This document shows positions 42,990 through 52,375 of a stretch of 64,000 bases of DNA, one piece after another. Every line of letters starts with the position of its first letter. Position 1 is the stretch's first letter. Source of the stretch: Leptospira meyeri. Its GTDB lineage: Bacteria > Spirochaetota > Leptospiria > Leptospirales > Leptospiraceae. The translations under genes were made by a program, and so were the position numbers. The notes under the pieces were generated by a model. That model made no database searches. It had not been told where the DNA came from and was given only the letters and a program-made list of their open reading frames with translations. The DNA is taken from positions 2,512,001 through 2,576,000 of the forward strand of contig NZ_SORO01000001.1 in NCBI RefSeq assembly GCF_004368965.1, read 5' to 3'.

Positions 42990-44681
42990 ATGAATCAATT
43001 GAAAACTACAGTTTCCGTTCTAACTTTGGTAAGTGCTTTTTTAGGGAATTGTAATCCAGTTAATAAAAATGATCCTTTCAGTGATGCTCTGTTTTATGCT
43101 TTCCTATTTCAAGCGATCGGTAATGCCCAAGAAGAAAACTGTAGTTTTTCTCCCGTCAATGCGGATTCACTTTTTAATGACCAATGGCATTTACGCAATA
43201 TTGGCCAATCGGGAGGAACGGTAGGTGAAGACGCAAATGTAAATCCGGTTTGGAACCAGGACATTTCTGGAAACAAAGTGATTGTAAGTGTTGTGGATGA
43301 TGGCCTTGACACAAGACATGAGGATCTTTCCGCAAATATATCGGTCACAGCCAGAGGACTAAATCTTTTAAACAGTACCATTTTTCCAAACCATACTTAT
43401 TCCAATAGCTTCCATGGCACCGCCGTTGGTGGTGTGATTGCAGCTCGCGGTGGGAATGGCATAGGCGTTCGTGGCGCAGCCCCCTGTTCTAAGTTAGTTG
43501 GGGTAAATATCCTAGAAAAATCTACAATTTATACTTCTGATGAATACCGAGCCATGGTAAATGAAGCCTCTCGTGTTTCCATTTCAAACAATAGTTGGGG
43601 GTCTCCCGATGGGTATGGATGGCTTTGGCCTTCTAGTTCTCTATGGCAACAAGGAATCAATGAAGGTATCAGAACTGGAAAATCTGGAAAGGGTACTGTT
43701 TACGTTTGGGCAGCGGGGAATGGAGCCAATGGTGGTAGCATTACAGCGCCAATCCTTGTCGATAATGCCAACTATGATGGACAGGCAAATTTTTATGGAG
43801 TGATGGCGATCGGTGGAATCGGACAAAACGGAGTAAAAGCAAACTATTCCGAATCAGGTGCGAATCTTTGGGTTGTTGCGCACACACAGGGAAATAGTGC
43901 AACTGCATATACAACGGCTATTTCCACAACAGATGCAACTGGAACTTCTGGGATCAATTCTGGTGGAACATCAGGAGATTATTCATTTGCAAATTATACA
44001 AAAAAGTTCAACGGAACCTCTTCGGCCACACCTTTAGCGGCAGGTGTGATTTCCTTATTGTTAAGTCAACGCCCAGACTTGTCCTGGCGTGATGTAAGAG
44101 AGTTAGTTGCTTATTCTGCTCGAACCAATGATCCTGGGGATACAGATTGGACAATGAATGCTGCTGGCTTGAATATCAATCATAAATATGGGTTTGGTGC
44201 AGTGGACGCAGCTAACTTACTCACTAGTGCAGGGACATGGATTCCCATTACTACACCACAAATGATTGATACCTTGCCGTTGTTATCCCCTAATACTCCA
44301 ATTCCTGATAATGATTTAGTAACAGGTGCTACAGTTAATTATAACGTAACTTCGGGTATTACTTATATTGAATATGTAGATGTAGAATTTACGTCTAACC
44401 ACACTTATTTTCCTGAATTATATATTCGCATTACATCGCCAGGTGGAACATCAAGTTTCTTAACAGAAGCCCACGCATGTGCAAACCCTTATAGTGGTAG
44501 TTTGTGCTCAACTGGTAATACTTCCATTGCTTCTATGACAGGTTCTTCAACTTATCGATTTGGATTGGCACGCACTTTAGGCGAAAATCCAAATGGAACT
44601 TGGACCATTAGAGTTTTTGATGCAAGTGCTACAGATACTGGATCTATCAATTCCGTGCAACTACGCATTTATGGCAGGTAA
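42990..44681 (+). CDS. Kexin-like S8 serine protease lipoprotein with P-domain, no propeptide
   Basis: A 563-residue exported protease. A signal peptide ends in FLGNC (Cys21, likely lipid-modified). The protease domain begins almost at once: SLFNDQWHLRNIGQSGG (60-76) is the kexin/furin-type start, with Asp103 in VVDDGLD, His142 in FHGTAVGG, the oxyanion Asn in SNNSWG, and the catalytic Ser344 in NGTSSATP. The last 140 residues form a proprotein-convertase P-domain (ELYIRITSPGG, NPNGTWTIRVFD). No propeptide precedes the catalytic domain. The next gene, three bases later, encodes a propeptide-like protein. Confidence 0.88.
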   Translation: MNQLKTTVSVLTLVSAFLGNCNPVNKNDPFSDALFYAFLFQAIGNAQEENCSFSPVNADSLFNDQWHLRNIGQSGGTVGEDANVNPVWNQDISGNKVIVSVVDDGLDTRHEDLSANISVTARGLNLLNSTIFPNHTYSNSFHGTAVGGVIAARGGNGIGVRGAAPCSKLVGVNILEKSTIYTSDEYRAMVNEASRVSISNNSWGSPDGYGWLWPSSSLWQQGINEGIRTGKSGKGTVYVWAAGNGANGGSITAPILVDNANYDGQANFYGVMAIGGIGQNGVKANYSESGANLWVVAHTQGNSATAYTTAISTTDATGTSGINSGGTSGDYSFANYTKKFNGTSSATPLAAGVISLLLSQRPDLSWRDVRELVAYSARTNDPGDTDWTMNAAGLNINHKYGFGAVDAANLLTSAGTWIPITTPQMIDTLPLLSPNTPIPDNDLVTGATVNYNVTSGITYIEYVDVEFTSNHTYFPELYIRITSPGGTSSFLTEAHACANPYSGSLCSTGNTSIASMTGSSTYRFGLARTLGENPNGTWTIRVFDASATDTGSINSVQLRIYGR

Positions 44682-44684
44682 CCG

Positions 44685-45263
44685 ATGAGTCAGAAATTCA
44701 AAAGTATTGTCCTTATTTATTTATCAATCTTAGGTTCAGGAGTCTTTTCGGTTCCATTGGAAGCTGATCCAAAAGATCCTCCCAATTCGATTACCTTTGT
44801 GGAAGGTGGAGTTACAAAAACATTTTATAGAAATCCAAATGTTGTAGCTGAGTTCGTTGACCAAAAACAAGCACAAGACAACCAACAAAACCTACAGGGA
44901 AAAAAAGGGATCAAAACAGGTTGGAATGTGAGACCAACTGGAAAAGAGTTATTTGCTAAATCATCTAAGTCAACAACAGCAACAAAAGTTACAGAAGTGT
45001 ATTCAACAGCAGTAGGTATGGGACCACATATTGTGTTGCCTGGAATTTTAATTGTAACATTTTCAAGTGACCAATCACATGAAACTTTGGAAAGAATTGC
45101 GAAAAAACATGGAGTTCAAATTCAAAATAAGTTTTCTCTTCGTTTGGTTAGTTTTCAAACGGAACCAGGATTTGTGTCTTTAGAAAAGGCAAATGGGATT
45201 CTTTCGGAGCCAAATGTATTGGAAGCTTATCCTGATACCGCGGTTGAGAAAAGTTTAAAGTAA
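44685..45263 (+). CDS. Separately encoded propeptide/chaperone-like protein for the adjacent S8 protease
   Basis: A 192-residue protein with an N-terminal signal peptide (residues 1-22). After a linker, residues 118-186 have the fold pattern of subtilisin propeptides and I9 inhibitors: ILIVTFSSDQSHETLERIAKK, GVQIQNKFSLRLVSFQT, ANGILSEPNVLEAYPDTA, that is strand, helix, two strands, helix, and a final strand with the usual NV-x-AYPD ending. It follows the protease gene after three bases. The protease lacks its own propeptide, so this protein likely folds and inhibits it in trans, as reported for Aeromonas sobria ASP and its ORF2. Confidence 0.7.
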   Translation: MSQKFKSIVLIYLSILGSGVFSVPLEADPKDPPNSITFVEGGVTKTFYRNPNVVAEFVDQKQAQDNQQNLQGKKGIKTGWNVRPTGKELFAKSSKSTTATKVTEVYSTAVGMGPHIVLPGILIVTFSSDQSHETLERIAKKHGVQIQNKFSLRLVSFQTEPGFVSLEKANGILSEPNVLEAYPDTAVEKSLK

Positions 45264-45292
45264 CGTTCACATAACAAATGTGAATTGGTTAC
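45260..45292. terminator. Hairpin between convergent protease and kinase operons
   Basis: TTCACAT (45266-45272) and ATGTGAA (45278-45284) pair perfectly over seven bases around AACAA, with GTAAC/GTTAC outside. It overlaps the stop codons of the two converging transcripts. Confidence 0.55.
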
Positions 45293-46899
45293 ATTGCTAG
45301 GTAAAAATACATTAGTTTCAATATCTCTTGTTTTCTCACAGGTTTGGATAAGTAGGAAGTGACTCCTGCTAAAAAACTTTTGCTAATATCATCTTTTTGA
45401 ACATTTGCAGAAATAGCAATAATTGGTACTGAATCACTTGCTTTAACTTGATTGGCGAGTTCTATTTTTCTAATTTCCCTTGTAGCTTCCAATCCATCCA
45501 TTTCCGGCATCTGCATGTCCATTAAAACGATATCAAACTTTTCTGATTTAAATTTTTCTAGTGCTACTTTCCCATTGTACGCAGTAATAATTTCGATCGG
45601 ATATTTGCGGAAAAAAGTTTTGATGATAAAAACATTTTCTTCTGAATCTTCTGCTAAAAGAATTTTACATATAGGAAAGTTTTCAGGTTCAGGAAGTTCT
45701 AAATTGAGCCAATGTTGGTGGATTCCCGAGATACGTTTGATAAATCCTTCATACGGTATCTCGAAAACGAATTTTGATCCTACAGAAACTTTACTGATAA
45801 CATAAATATCCCCACCCATGAGCTGAATTAACTTTTTTGTTATTGTTAAGCCAAGACCGGTTCCCCCATATTTCCTAGTCGTTGAACTGTCTACTTGAGT
45901 GAAACTTTCGAAAATGGATGTCAATTTTTCAGTGGGAATGCCAATTCCTGTATCTTCTACGGAAATTTTTAAATTCTTCTTATTTTCACTTAACAAACAT
46001 TCTACGGTAATCTTTCCTTTTTCCGTAAATTTCATTGCATTGCCTAACAAATTGATTAGCACCTGTTGTAATCGCGTTGAATCTCCTGCAATGCTCTCTG
46101 AAATTTCATCTTCTACATGAAATGAAATTTCGATACCCTTTGCTTTTGCTTTCATATAGAATAATGAGACTGTTTCACTCATTAGGTCTCGTATTGAAAA
46201 ATGGATATGTTCCATCTCCAATTTTCCCGATTCGATTCGCGATAAATCTAAAATGTCATTGATAATATTAAAAAGAGCCTTTCCTGAGTTTCGAAGTACT
46301 GTCAGATATTCTTGCTGTTCCTCCGTTAGCTCTGTTTCGTTTAAGGTATCTGTCATACCAAGGATGGCATTGAGTGGAGTTCGAATTTCATGACTCATTG
46401 AGGCTAAAAAATCTGTTTTTGCTTGTGATGCTTTTTGCGCTTCTATTTCCCTGAGGTTTGCCAAGTTCATTTGTTCTCGTAAAAGTTTTTCACGGACTAC
46501 TTGTTGAGAAACGTCTGAAATTTGGATCATACAAAAATGATCCATTTCATCTTCAATAGAAATAGGAATGATGTGCAAATATTGATATATTCGTTCTTCC
46601 GATTCTCTCTTTTTTTCATTATCATAAAGAGGAAACGGAAATGGATTTAGCGTATGTGTTAATATGGAGTATTGGGAATATTCCAAACAAAGTTCAATAG
46701 ATTTATATGTTCGTGTATTTTTGAGTTCAGGAAAAATTTTTAAAAAAGGAGAGTTTTCTAAATCTGCTTCTTTGAATCCAGAGTTTTTAAGGAACCAACT
46801 GTTGACTAAAACGATATTGAGGTTTTGATCCAGAATGAGGATTCCAATTCCGGACTTTTTAATAATTGTTAATAAATGTTTTTCACTTAGAGTATTCAC
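45289..46899 (-). CDS. Soluble hybrid histidine kinase with PAS and receiver domains
   Basis: A 536-residue cytoplasmic protein. Residues 5-130 form a PAS domain (ILILDQNLNIVLVNSWFLKNSG). A short coiled coil leads to the HisKA domain with the phospho-accepting His in ASMSHEIRTPLNAILG. The HATPase has LINLLGNAMKFTEKG (N box), VEDTGIGIP (G1) and GGTGLGLTI (G2). A C-terminal receiver domain (about 410-536) carries the phospho-acceptor Asp in VLMDMQMPEMDG and Lys in LSKPVRK. No membrane segment, so it senses an internal signal. It is third in an operon after CheY-like and CheC genes and overlaps the CheC gene by four bases. Confidence 0.93.
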   Translation of the reverse strand: MNTLSEKHLLTIIKKSGIGILILDQNLNIVLVNSWFLKNSGFKEADLENSPFLKIFPELKNTRTYKSIELCLEYSQYSILTHTLNPFPFPLYDNEKKRESEERIYQYLHIIPISIEDEMDHFCMIQISDVSQQVVREKLLREQMNLANLREIEAQKASQAKTDFLASMSHEIRTPLNAILGMTDTLNETELTEEQQEYLTVLRNSGKALFNIINDILDLSRIESGKLEMEHIHFSIRDLMSETVSLFYMKAKAKGIEISFHVEDEISESIAGDSTRLQQVLINLLGNAMKFTEKGKITVECLLSENKKNLKISVEDTGIGIPTEKLTSIFESFTQVDSSTTRKYGGTGLGLTITKKLIQLMGGDIYVISKVSVGSKFVFEIPYEGFIKRISGIHQHWLNLELPEPENFPICKILLAEDSEENVFIIKTFFRKYPIEIITAYNGKVALEKFKSEKFDIVLMDMQMPEMDGLEATREIRKIELANQVKASDSVPIIAISANVQKDDISKSFLAGVTSYLSKPVRKQEILKLMYFYLAM

Positions 46900-47501
46900 T
46901 GTTTCAATTTTTCTATGAGCACTCTAGAAAGGTTTTTGATACTTTCGAAATTAAGAATAAAAAATATATATCCTTTAATATCCTTACCACTTAGTTTATA
47001 ATCGATAAAAACTAAAAGGATTGAGTTGTCTTTTTTTGGATTTCTTCTTAAAAGAAGATCTTCATACTTCCCGGAAAAGAATTCAGGTATATGAGTTTCA
47101 ATTTTATAATCGGACATTTTTGCCAAATTTGATAAGATAGCATTTAAGATAATATTACCTATTTCACTTAGTGCATCTTTTTCAAACTGAGAAACTTCAT
47201 TGAGTGCAACATAGTCTTTCATCATCATTTTGACAATTTCCAAACTTGCACTTTTATGAAATAAAAGAAATGCCGATCCGTCTCCTATTCCACCAACAAA
47301 CTTTTGTTCTATGGTACAAACTTCTTGGTCTGCTAGGTATTCAATATTTTTTGCTTCTTCAGTGCTCACGAGTTTTAAACTTGGGACGGTTAGTAAAATT
47401 TCGTCCGAAATCATTTCACTCATTAATTTTGCGGCACCACCCAAACTTATGTTAAATAATTCACATAAGGAATCTCGTTCTATTTCTGTTAGAAAATTCA
47501 T
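46896..47501 (-). CDS. CheC-type chemotaxis phosphatase
   Basis: A 201-residue protein of the CheC/CheX/FliY family, which removes phosphate from CheY-type receivers. The first active-site helix is LCELFNISLGGAAKLMSEM (about 12-30, with E14 and N17 in the E-x2-N pattern), and the second is KDALSEIGNIILNAILSNLA (about 113-132, E118 and N121). Both motifs are intact, as in CheC. It sits between a CheY-like protein and a hybrid kinase, two of the possible targets. It starts two bases after the CheY-like stop and overlaps the kinase gene. Confidence 0.85.
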   Translation of the reverse strand: MNFLTEIERDSLCELFNISLGGAAKLMSEMISDEILLTVPSLKLVSTEEAKNIEYLADQEVCTIEQKFVGGIGDGSAFLLFHKSASLEIVKMMMKDYVALNEVSQFEKDALSEIGNIILNAILSNLAKMSDYKIETHIPEFFSGKYEDLLLRRNPKKDNSILLVFIDYKLSGKDIKGYIFFILNFESIKNLSRVLIEKLKQ

Positions 47502-47503
47502 AT

Positions 47504-47863
47504 TTAATCCAGATGTGGGATAATTTTTTCAGCAGTGACAGGCTTTTCTACAAATTCAATTCCAATTGTTTTTGCTCTATTCCTGATCGCATCTTGAATG
47601 TTTGCGGTGATTAGAATGATTTTTGTATCTTTATAATTCTTTTTGAGTTCTTCTGCTAAGTCCAAACCGGACAAAGTTCCTGGCATATTTTGATCCAACG
47701 TGAAGAAATCGACATCTTGATTTTCGGACAACAGAATATTGGCGTCGTCTGCGGAACTTGCCTCCAAAATCTCCCATTCTGGGTATTTGTCTAAAATAAT
47801 TTTTCGGATCATTAAACGGGTAACTGTACTATCGTCTACGATCAGTGCTTTTTTTTGTGACAT
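47504..47863 (-). CDS. CheY-like single-domain response regulator
   Basis: A 119-residue receiver domain. KALIVDDSTVTRLMIRKI has the acidic pair, DFFTLDQNMPGTLSGLDLAEEL has the phospho-acceptor Asp in LDQNMPG, and LITANIQD and VEKPVTAEK have the conserved Thr and Lys. With no output domain it acts by protein binding or as a phosphate acceptor for the kinase two genes downstream. It heads the operon. AAGG lies about nine bases upstream of its ATG, and its promoter must lie in the 85-base gap before the divergent MORN gene. Confidence 0.92.
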   Translation of the reverse strand: MSQKKALIVDDSTVTRLMIRKIILDKYPEWEILEASSADDANILLSENQDVDFFTLDQNMPGTLSGLDLAEELKKNYKDTKIILITANIQDAIRNRAKTIGIEFVEKPVTAEKIIPHLD

Positions 47864-47948
47864 ATGTATTGCCTTAATTCCGAACTAGTTTTTATTTGAG
47901 ACTTATACTTACTAATTGACGGAAAAAAAATCCATCTCCCTGCCATTC

Positions 47949-48449
47949 ATGCGTCCCAAATATTTAATATTATTTTTTTTATCCCTTTTCTGCCTCTGCA
48001 AGTCGAACCAAAAAATCTGCGAAGGGGAAAATTGCAGGAATGGAAAATTTCTGGTTCAATATGAAAACGGTGATCGTTTTGAAGGTGAATTTTTAGAAGA
48101 TGTCAAACATGGTTCTGGAATTTATCAATATTCTAATGGAGATATTTTTGAAGGTGAATACCAATTTGGCTATAAAGAAGGAAAAGGTATTTATCGTTAT
48201 GCGAATGGTGACAAATTTATCGGTGCCTATAAAAAAGGCAAACGACATGGAATGGGGAAATATATTTTTTCTGATGGATTGTTACTAGAAGGAAATTGGG
48301 AGAACAACGAACTACAAGGTCAATCAAGGATCATCAATGCAAAAGGGAGTTTGGTACTGGAAGGGATTTGGAAAGATAGTCGGTGGATAAGTATCGCACC
48401 GACTCCTACATCTTCAACCAATGCTGTCGAAATTTCTAATCCCGAGTGA
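47949..48449 (+). CDS. MORN-repeat lipoprotein
   Basis: A 166-residue protein with signal peptide ending LSLFCLCKS (Cys near residue 15-17, likely lipidated). About four MORN repeats of roughly 23 residues follow: YENGDRFEGEFLEDVKHGSG, YSNGDIFEGEYQFGYKEGKG, YANGDKFIGAYKKGKRHGMG, FSDGLLLEGNWENNELQG. MORN repeats form an elongated beta-sheet used for protein or lipid binding. The start at 47949 is preferred to an upstream TTG at 47916 because it begins the signal peptide. Its 3' end overlaps metF, which runs on the other strand, by 36 bases. Confidence 0.85.
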   Translation: MRPKYLILFFLSLFCLCKSNQKICEGENCRNGKFLVQYENGDRFEGEFLEDVKHGSGIYQYSNGDIFEGEYQFGYKEGKGIYRYANGDKFIGAYKKGKRHGMGKYIFSDGLLLEGNWENNELQGQSRIINAKGSLVLEGIWKDSRWISIAPTPTSSTNAVEISNPE

Positions 48450-49301
48450 TTCGTAAATTCTTCTTGTCGCTTTAGATTTGTTAAGCGTGTACATATGGAT
48501 GCCAGCAACTTTGTGATCCAATAAATCTCTTACTTGTTCTGTCGCCCAATGAATACCAACGTTTTCTGCATAAACATCGTCTTCTGCACGGGATAGAGAT
48601 TTTAATAGTTTAGCAGGAAAGTTGGTTCCAAGCGACAATTCAGCCATTCTGGCCATACCTTTTCGAGAAGTGATAGGCATAATCCCTGCGATGATAGGAA
48701 CTTTGATCCCTGCAATTTCGCAGCGTTCTACAAAATCATAAAAAACGTTATTATTAAAAAATAGTTGGGTACAAATATAATCTACACCTTGGTCAACTTT
48801 CCATTTCAAATATTCAATTTCTTTTAAACGATTTGGTGTCGAAGGATGGCCTTCTGGAAAACCGGCAACTCCAATTCCCATCTCTGGAAATTCTTTTTTG
48901 ATAAACCCAACTAATTCGCCAGCAAATTCAAATCCATTTTCTGTTTTGTGAAATTCCGCCTGGCCTTTGGGTGGATCCCCCCGCAATGCCATAATATTAT
49001 GGATTCCACTTTTTTGGTATCGTTTCAAAATTTCTCGAATTTCATCTTTTGTTGAACCGACACAAGTGAGATGGCTAACGATCGTTAACCCGGTTCCTTC
49101 TTGTAGTTTGACTACTAGGTCATGAGTGAGATCTCTTGTGGATCCGCCCGCTCCATAAGTGACACTTACATAAGCGGGGTTCATTTGAGACAATTCTTGG
49201 ATGTTTCGGAACAAATCCTCGGAAGCTTCTGCATTCTTTGGGGGAAAAAATTCGAAGCTGATGGTTGTTTGTTTTTTACCGAGGATCTGAGAAATATGCA
49301 T
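48414..49301 (-). CDS. metF: Methylenetetrahydrofolate reductase
   Basis: A 295-residue TIM-barrel FAD enzyme that reduces methylene-THF to methyl-THF for methionine synthesis. TISFEFFPPKNAEASEDLF carries the catalytic Glu (FEFFPPK), YVSVTYGAGGST, LTCVGSTKDEI, ALRGDPPKGQ, DYICTQLFFNN and IIAGIMPIT are all classic MetF blocks in the right order. The length is the bacterial standard. It is downstream of an SDR gene (12-base gap). Its 3' end overlaps the MORN gene by 36 bases. No riboswitch is visible. Confidence 0.95.
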   Translation of the reverse strand: MHISQILGKKQTTISFEFFPPKNAEASEDLFRNIQELSQMNPAYVSVTYGAGGSTRDLTHDLVVKLQEGTGLTIVSHLTCVGSTKDEIREILKRYQKSGIHNIMALRGDPPKGQAEFHKTENGFEFAGELVGFIKKEFPEMGIGVAGFPEGHPSTPNRLKEIEYLKWKVDQGVDYICTQLFFNNNVFYDFVERCEIAGIKVPIIAGIMPITSRKGMARMAELSLGTNFPAKLLKSLSRAEDDVYAENVGIHWATEQVRDLLDHKVAGIHMYTLNKSKATRRIYESLGIRNFDSIG

Positions 49302-49313
49302 AAGACCTATCCT

Positions 49314-50129
49314 CTAAACAGGAATATTTTTCTCAAGTCCCTTGTTAGCCAATAGCCAACCTTTTGATGCTTTTGTTTTGACCGCCAACCAGAGCGAAAA
49401 TTTGGGGAACAAGGCAGGAAGGATTACAATGGAGGCTCTCAAATATGACGGGACCAAAACTTCTCCTGGATTCTTTTGGATCGCTTTGACAATGGCATCT
49501 GCTACCTGAGAAGGTTCGATCACAGGGGTGAAAAGAGAAGGTTTGACACCATCTATCATTCTGGTATTTACCATCGTTGGACAAATCCAACTAACGCCGA
49601 TTTGAGTATCATAAAGTTCCATTTTTAAAGCTTGGGAAAACCCAACCATAGCATGTTTCGTTGCTGAATAAGTTACAGTTCCTTCTGTACCAAATTTTCC
49701 TGCTATACTTGCTAAATTGATGATTGCCGCTTCCTTTTGTTCCCGCAAGATAGGAAGTGAAAGATAAACCAACTTCATGGGTCCTGCCACATTGATTTGG
49801 ATGGCTTTGCTCCAAACGGAAAAATCCTTTCCTTCGTAATATCCGCTGGGAGCAATTCCGGCATTATTGACTAGGATTTGGAAGGTCAGTTTTTTCTTTT
49901 GGATTTGTTTGATTAGAGATTCTATCTCTGATTCTTTAGAAAGATCACATGCAAAACCATAAAATTTTCTACCAAGTGACTCCACTTTGGTTTGGATTTC
50001 TTTTAGGATTGGCATTTTAATATCTACACCAATAATATCATTTCCTTCTTTTGCCAATCGTTCTGCTGTTAAGGTTCCGATTCCCATACCACAACCAGTG
50101 ACAAGTACTGTATTTCCAGATAGTTTCAT
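49314..50129 (-). CDS. Short-chain dehydrogenase/reductase
   Basis: A 271-residue classical SDR. VTGCGMGIGTLTAERL (about 10-25) is the TGxxxGIG cofactor loop, and Asp in GVDIKM (about 34-39) suggests NAD(H). VNNAGIAP is the NNAG motif, INLASIAG holds the catalytic Ser, and YSATKHAMVG is YxxxK. A hydrophobic C-terminal helix (SIVILPALFPKFSLWLAV) is unusual and may associate with membrane or lipid substrates. It precedes metF by 12 bases and is divergent from birA. The substrate is unknown. Confidence 0.88.
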   Translation of the reverse strand: MKLSGNTVLVTGCGMGIGTLTAERLAKEGNDIIGVDIKMPILKEIQTKVESLGRKFYGFACDLSKESEIESLIKQIQKKKLTFQILVNNAGIAPSGYYEGKDFSVWSKAIQINVAGPMKLVYLSLPILREQKEAAIINLASIAGKFGTEGTVTYSATKHAMVGFSQALKMELYDTQIGVSWICPTMVNTRMIDGVKPSLFTPVIEPSQVADAIVKAIQKNPGEVLVPSYLRASIVILPALFPKFSLWLAVKTKASKGWLLANKGLEKNIPV

Positions 50130-50188
50130 ACTTTCAATCTAATCGATTTTTTACTTTCGTCAATCCGAATCGCAAAGGAAATAGACGC

Positions 50189-50944
50189 ATGGAATATAGA
50201 TTGTTAAAATCAGAATTGGGTCATAGGCTTTCTACTGTCGCTTCAACCAACGAATGGATTCGTGATGAAAAAATTCCTTTTGGTTCCTGGGTAATAGCTG
50301 AGGAACAAACTGCCGGGAAAGGTCGTGGACAGAATGTTTGGCAATCGTTAGGTGAAGACCCTTTGATATTTTCCGGAAAAATTAGAATTTCTGCTGCCGA
50401 AATTTCTCTTCCTTTATTATCCATATTTGTATCATCTGCTGTTTTAAAAACCACCTTTCAATTCTTTCCAGAACGAGAAAAAGATACCACCGTCAAGTGG
50501 CCAAACGATATATACCGTGAAGATAAAAAAGTAGCAGGAATTTTGGTTCAATCCGAATTCACAAATGGAATTTTTGAAGTGGTGATTGGGATAGGACTCA
50601 ATTTTTTTGGAAAGAGTATTCCTGAAACTTTGAAAGAGAAGGCTACTTTTTTATGTGATGAACCATTGGGAGAGGGTATTTTAGAAAGATTTGTCAATCA
50701 CTTGATTGTAGACATCAACCAAGCGGTGATTTCGTTACTCGACCAAGGACAAATTTTGAAGGATTTAGTTTGGATCGAAGATCATTCCTTACTCAAACAC
50801 AAAGTGATTGAAACAGAATGGCAATCCAGAATGGTACGGGGCCGTGTTTTGGGAATTGATGAATTAGGATTCCTTCTCATTATGACGGAAACTGGTGAAA
50901 AGATTGAACTTATGGACACATCACCAAAATTTCGGATTATATAA
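50189..50944 (+). CDS. birA: Biotin--protein ligase, monofunctional
   Basis: A 251-residue enzyme that attaches biotin to carboxylases such as acetyl-CoA carboxylase. There is no N-terminal DNA-binding domain, so it is not a repressor. STNEWIRDE, EEQTAGKGRGQNVW (the GRGR-like biotinyl-AMP loop is GKGRGQ), VKWPNDIYREDKKVAGILVQ and GIGLNF are the standard motifs. The C-terminal SH3-like domain (RGRVLGIDELGFLLI) is present. The stop directly precedes the ATG of coaX (no gap), indicating a joint transcript of two cofactor genes. Confidence 0.95.
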   Translation: MEYRLLKSELGHRLSTVASTNEWIRDEKIPFGSWVIAEEQTAGKGRGQNVWQSLGEDPLIFSGKIRISAAEISLPLLSIFVSSAVLKTTFQFFPEREKDTTVKWPNDIYREDKKVAGILVQSEFTNGIFEVVIGIGLNFFGKSIPETLKEKATFLCDEPLGEGILERFVNHLIVDINQAVISLLDQGQILKDLVWIEDHSLLKHKVIETEWQSRMVRGRVLGIDELGFLLIMTETGEKIELMDTSPKFRII

Positions 50945-51736
50945 ATGTCAGAATCACCATTATTATTAGTAATCGATGTAGGAAATACAAACACTGTATT
51001 TGGTGTTTTCCGTGAAGGTGAGGACACGCCTGATTTTCATAAAAGAACAGTAACAAGAAGGGATCGAACTTCGGATGAACTTGGTCTTTTTCTGAAGGGA
51101 TTTTTAACACAAGAGAATGTAAAAGCAGATCGAGTGAAAATGGCAATTTATTCTAGTGTAGTTCCCTCTTTGAATCCAATCGTAGAGCGAATGTTAGAGG
51201 ATTGGTTTAATGTAAATCCATTACGAGTTCATTACCAGATGAAACTAAATTTTGGTATCAGTTACCCACGACCATTTGAGATTGGAGCTGACCGATTGGT
51301 GAACGCAGCCTATTGTGCAAAAACCTATCCAGGAAAAAAAGCAATCCTTGTTGATTTGGGAACTGCTACTACCTTCTGTGTAATTAGCGAAAAACCGGAA
51401 TATGTGGGTGGTGTCATAGCTCCAGGTTTAAAGATTTCTATGGATGCATTAACTCGCAACACGGCCCAACTTCCTCCCATTGTTTTTGGATCTCCAAAGC
51501 GCGTGTTAGGTGAATCTACGGTAGAATCGATCCAGGCTGGGTTTTTCTTTGGTTGGATTGGGTTATTGAAAGAAATTGTAAGAGCAATTAAAGAAGAACA
51601 TCCTGGTGATTATGTGGTAGTGGGAACGGGTGGTCTTGTCACTACGATTCATGCTTCGCATAACCAAGTGTTTGATGAAATTGATCCTATGATGACTTTG
51701 AAGGGACTCAAAATCCTCGCAGATTTAAATTCCTAA
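50945..51736 (+). CDS. coaX: Type III pantothenate kinase
   Basis: A 263-residue kinase for the first step of CoA biosynthesis. [14 protein letters not shown] is the ATP-binding P-loop-like motif, [12 protein letters not shown] and [11 protein letters not shown] hold the substrate and phosphate-binding residues, and [15 protein letters not shown] is the later glycine-rich loop, together diagnostic for CoaX. It begins right after the birA stop codon. Its last 12 bases overlap the 3' end of the convergent SGNH-hydrolase gene. Confidence 0.95.
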   Translation: MSESPLLLVIDVGNTNTVFGVFREGEDTPDFHKRTVTRRDRTSDELGLFLKGFLTQENVKADRVKMAIYSSVVPSLNPIVERMLEDWFNVNPLRVHYQMKLNFGISYPRPFEIGADRLVNAAYCAKTYPGKKAILVDLGTATTFCVISEKPEYVGGVIAPGLKISMDALTRNTAQLPPIVFGSPKRVLGESTVESIQAGFFFGWIGLLKEIVRAIKEEHPGDYVVVGTGGLVTTIHASHNQVFDEIDPMMTLKGLKILADLNS

Positions 51737-52375
51737 TATTTTTTTACGATAAGCCTCTCCCATAAGTTCATACCCCAATTGATTGGGGTGAATGGGATCT
51801 GAAATTGGATACAAGGGGATTGTTCCTGGATTTGATTCAAATAACAGTTCGATATCTACAAAATCGACATTGTTTTTTTTTCCTTTCAGTTGTCTAAGGA
51901 TTTGGTTGTTTGAACGAATGATTTCTCGAATGGAAGACATATTAGTCAATGGAATGGTTGTGAGTAGAATCTTCGTAATCGGTGAGGATTGCAAAATGGA
52001 AATCAATTCTAAGGTTCTGGATTCAAAACCAATAGTTCCGTAGACCATGGCATCGTTGGTTCCTAATTCTATGATCCAAAGATCAGTTGGGATTTCATCC
52101 ATTCGGCTTCGATTCTGTAACCAGTCCTCCGTCGTATAACCGGCAACTGAAATATCTGTAACTTTGAACTCTTGTGGAAGTTTTGTTTTTAATCCAAAAC
52201 CTTCAGACCATTGCCCTAGAGAGTCCCCAACAATTGTGATGTGTTGTTCCATAGATAGTCCTCCCAAAAGAGATAAATAATGATTGGTTGGATTATTTGA
52301 ATGATAGCAACCTATACAAAAAAGAAAACACAAGATTGGAACCAAAACAGTTCTGTAAGAATACCAATCATTCAT
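51725..52375 (-). CDS. Exported SGNH/GDSL hydrolase
   Basis: A 216-residue protein with a signal peptide and possible lipobox FCIGC (Cys23), so it may be lipid-anchored. [14 protein letters not shown] (about 46-59) is the GDSL block with nucleophile Ser, IELGTNDAM has the Asn of block III, and [11 protein letters not shown] holds the catalytic Asp-His pair. It probably hydrolyses esters of lipids or sugars in the periplasm. It overlaps the preceding glycosyltransferase-like gene by four bases, suggesting a role with surface glycan or lipid modification. Confidence 0.88.
   Translation of the reverse strand: MNDWYSYRTVLVPILCFLFCIGCYHSNNPTNHYLSLLGGLSMEQHITIVGDSLGQWSEGFGLKTKLPQEFKVTDISVAGYTTEDWLQNRSRMDEIPTDLWIIELGTNDAMVYGTIGFESRTLELISILQSSPITKILLTTIPLTNMSSIREIIRSNNQILRQLKGKKNNVDFVDIELLFESNPGTIPLYPISDPIHPNQLGYELMGEAYRKKILGI

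Noticed and set aside
48414..48449. 36-base overlap of the MORN gene and metF as evidence of a frameshift
   Set aside because: Both proteins are full length and end naturally in opposite strands. Overlap of convergent ends is common in this dense genome.
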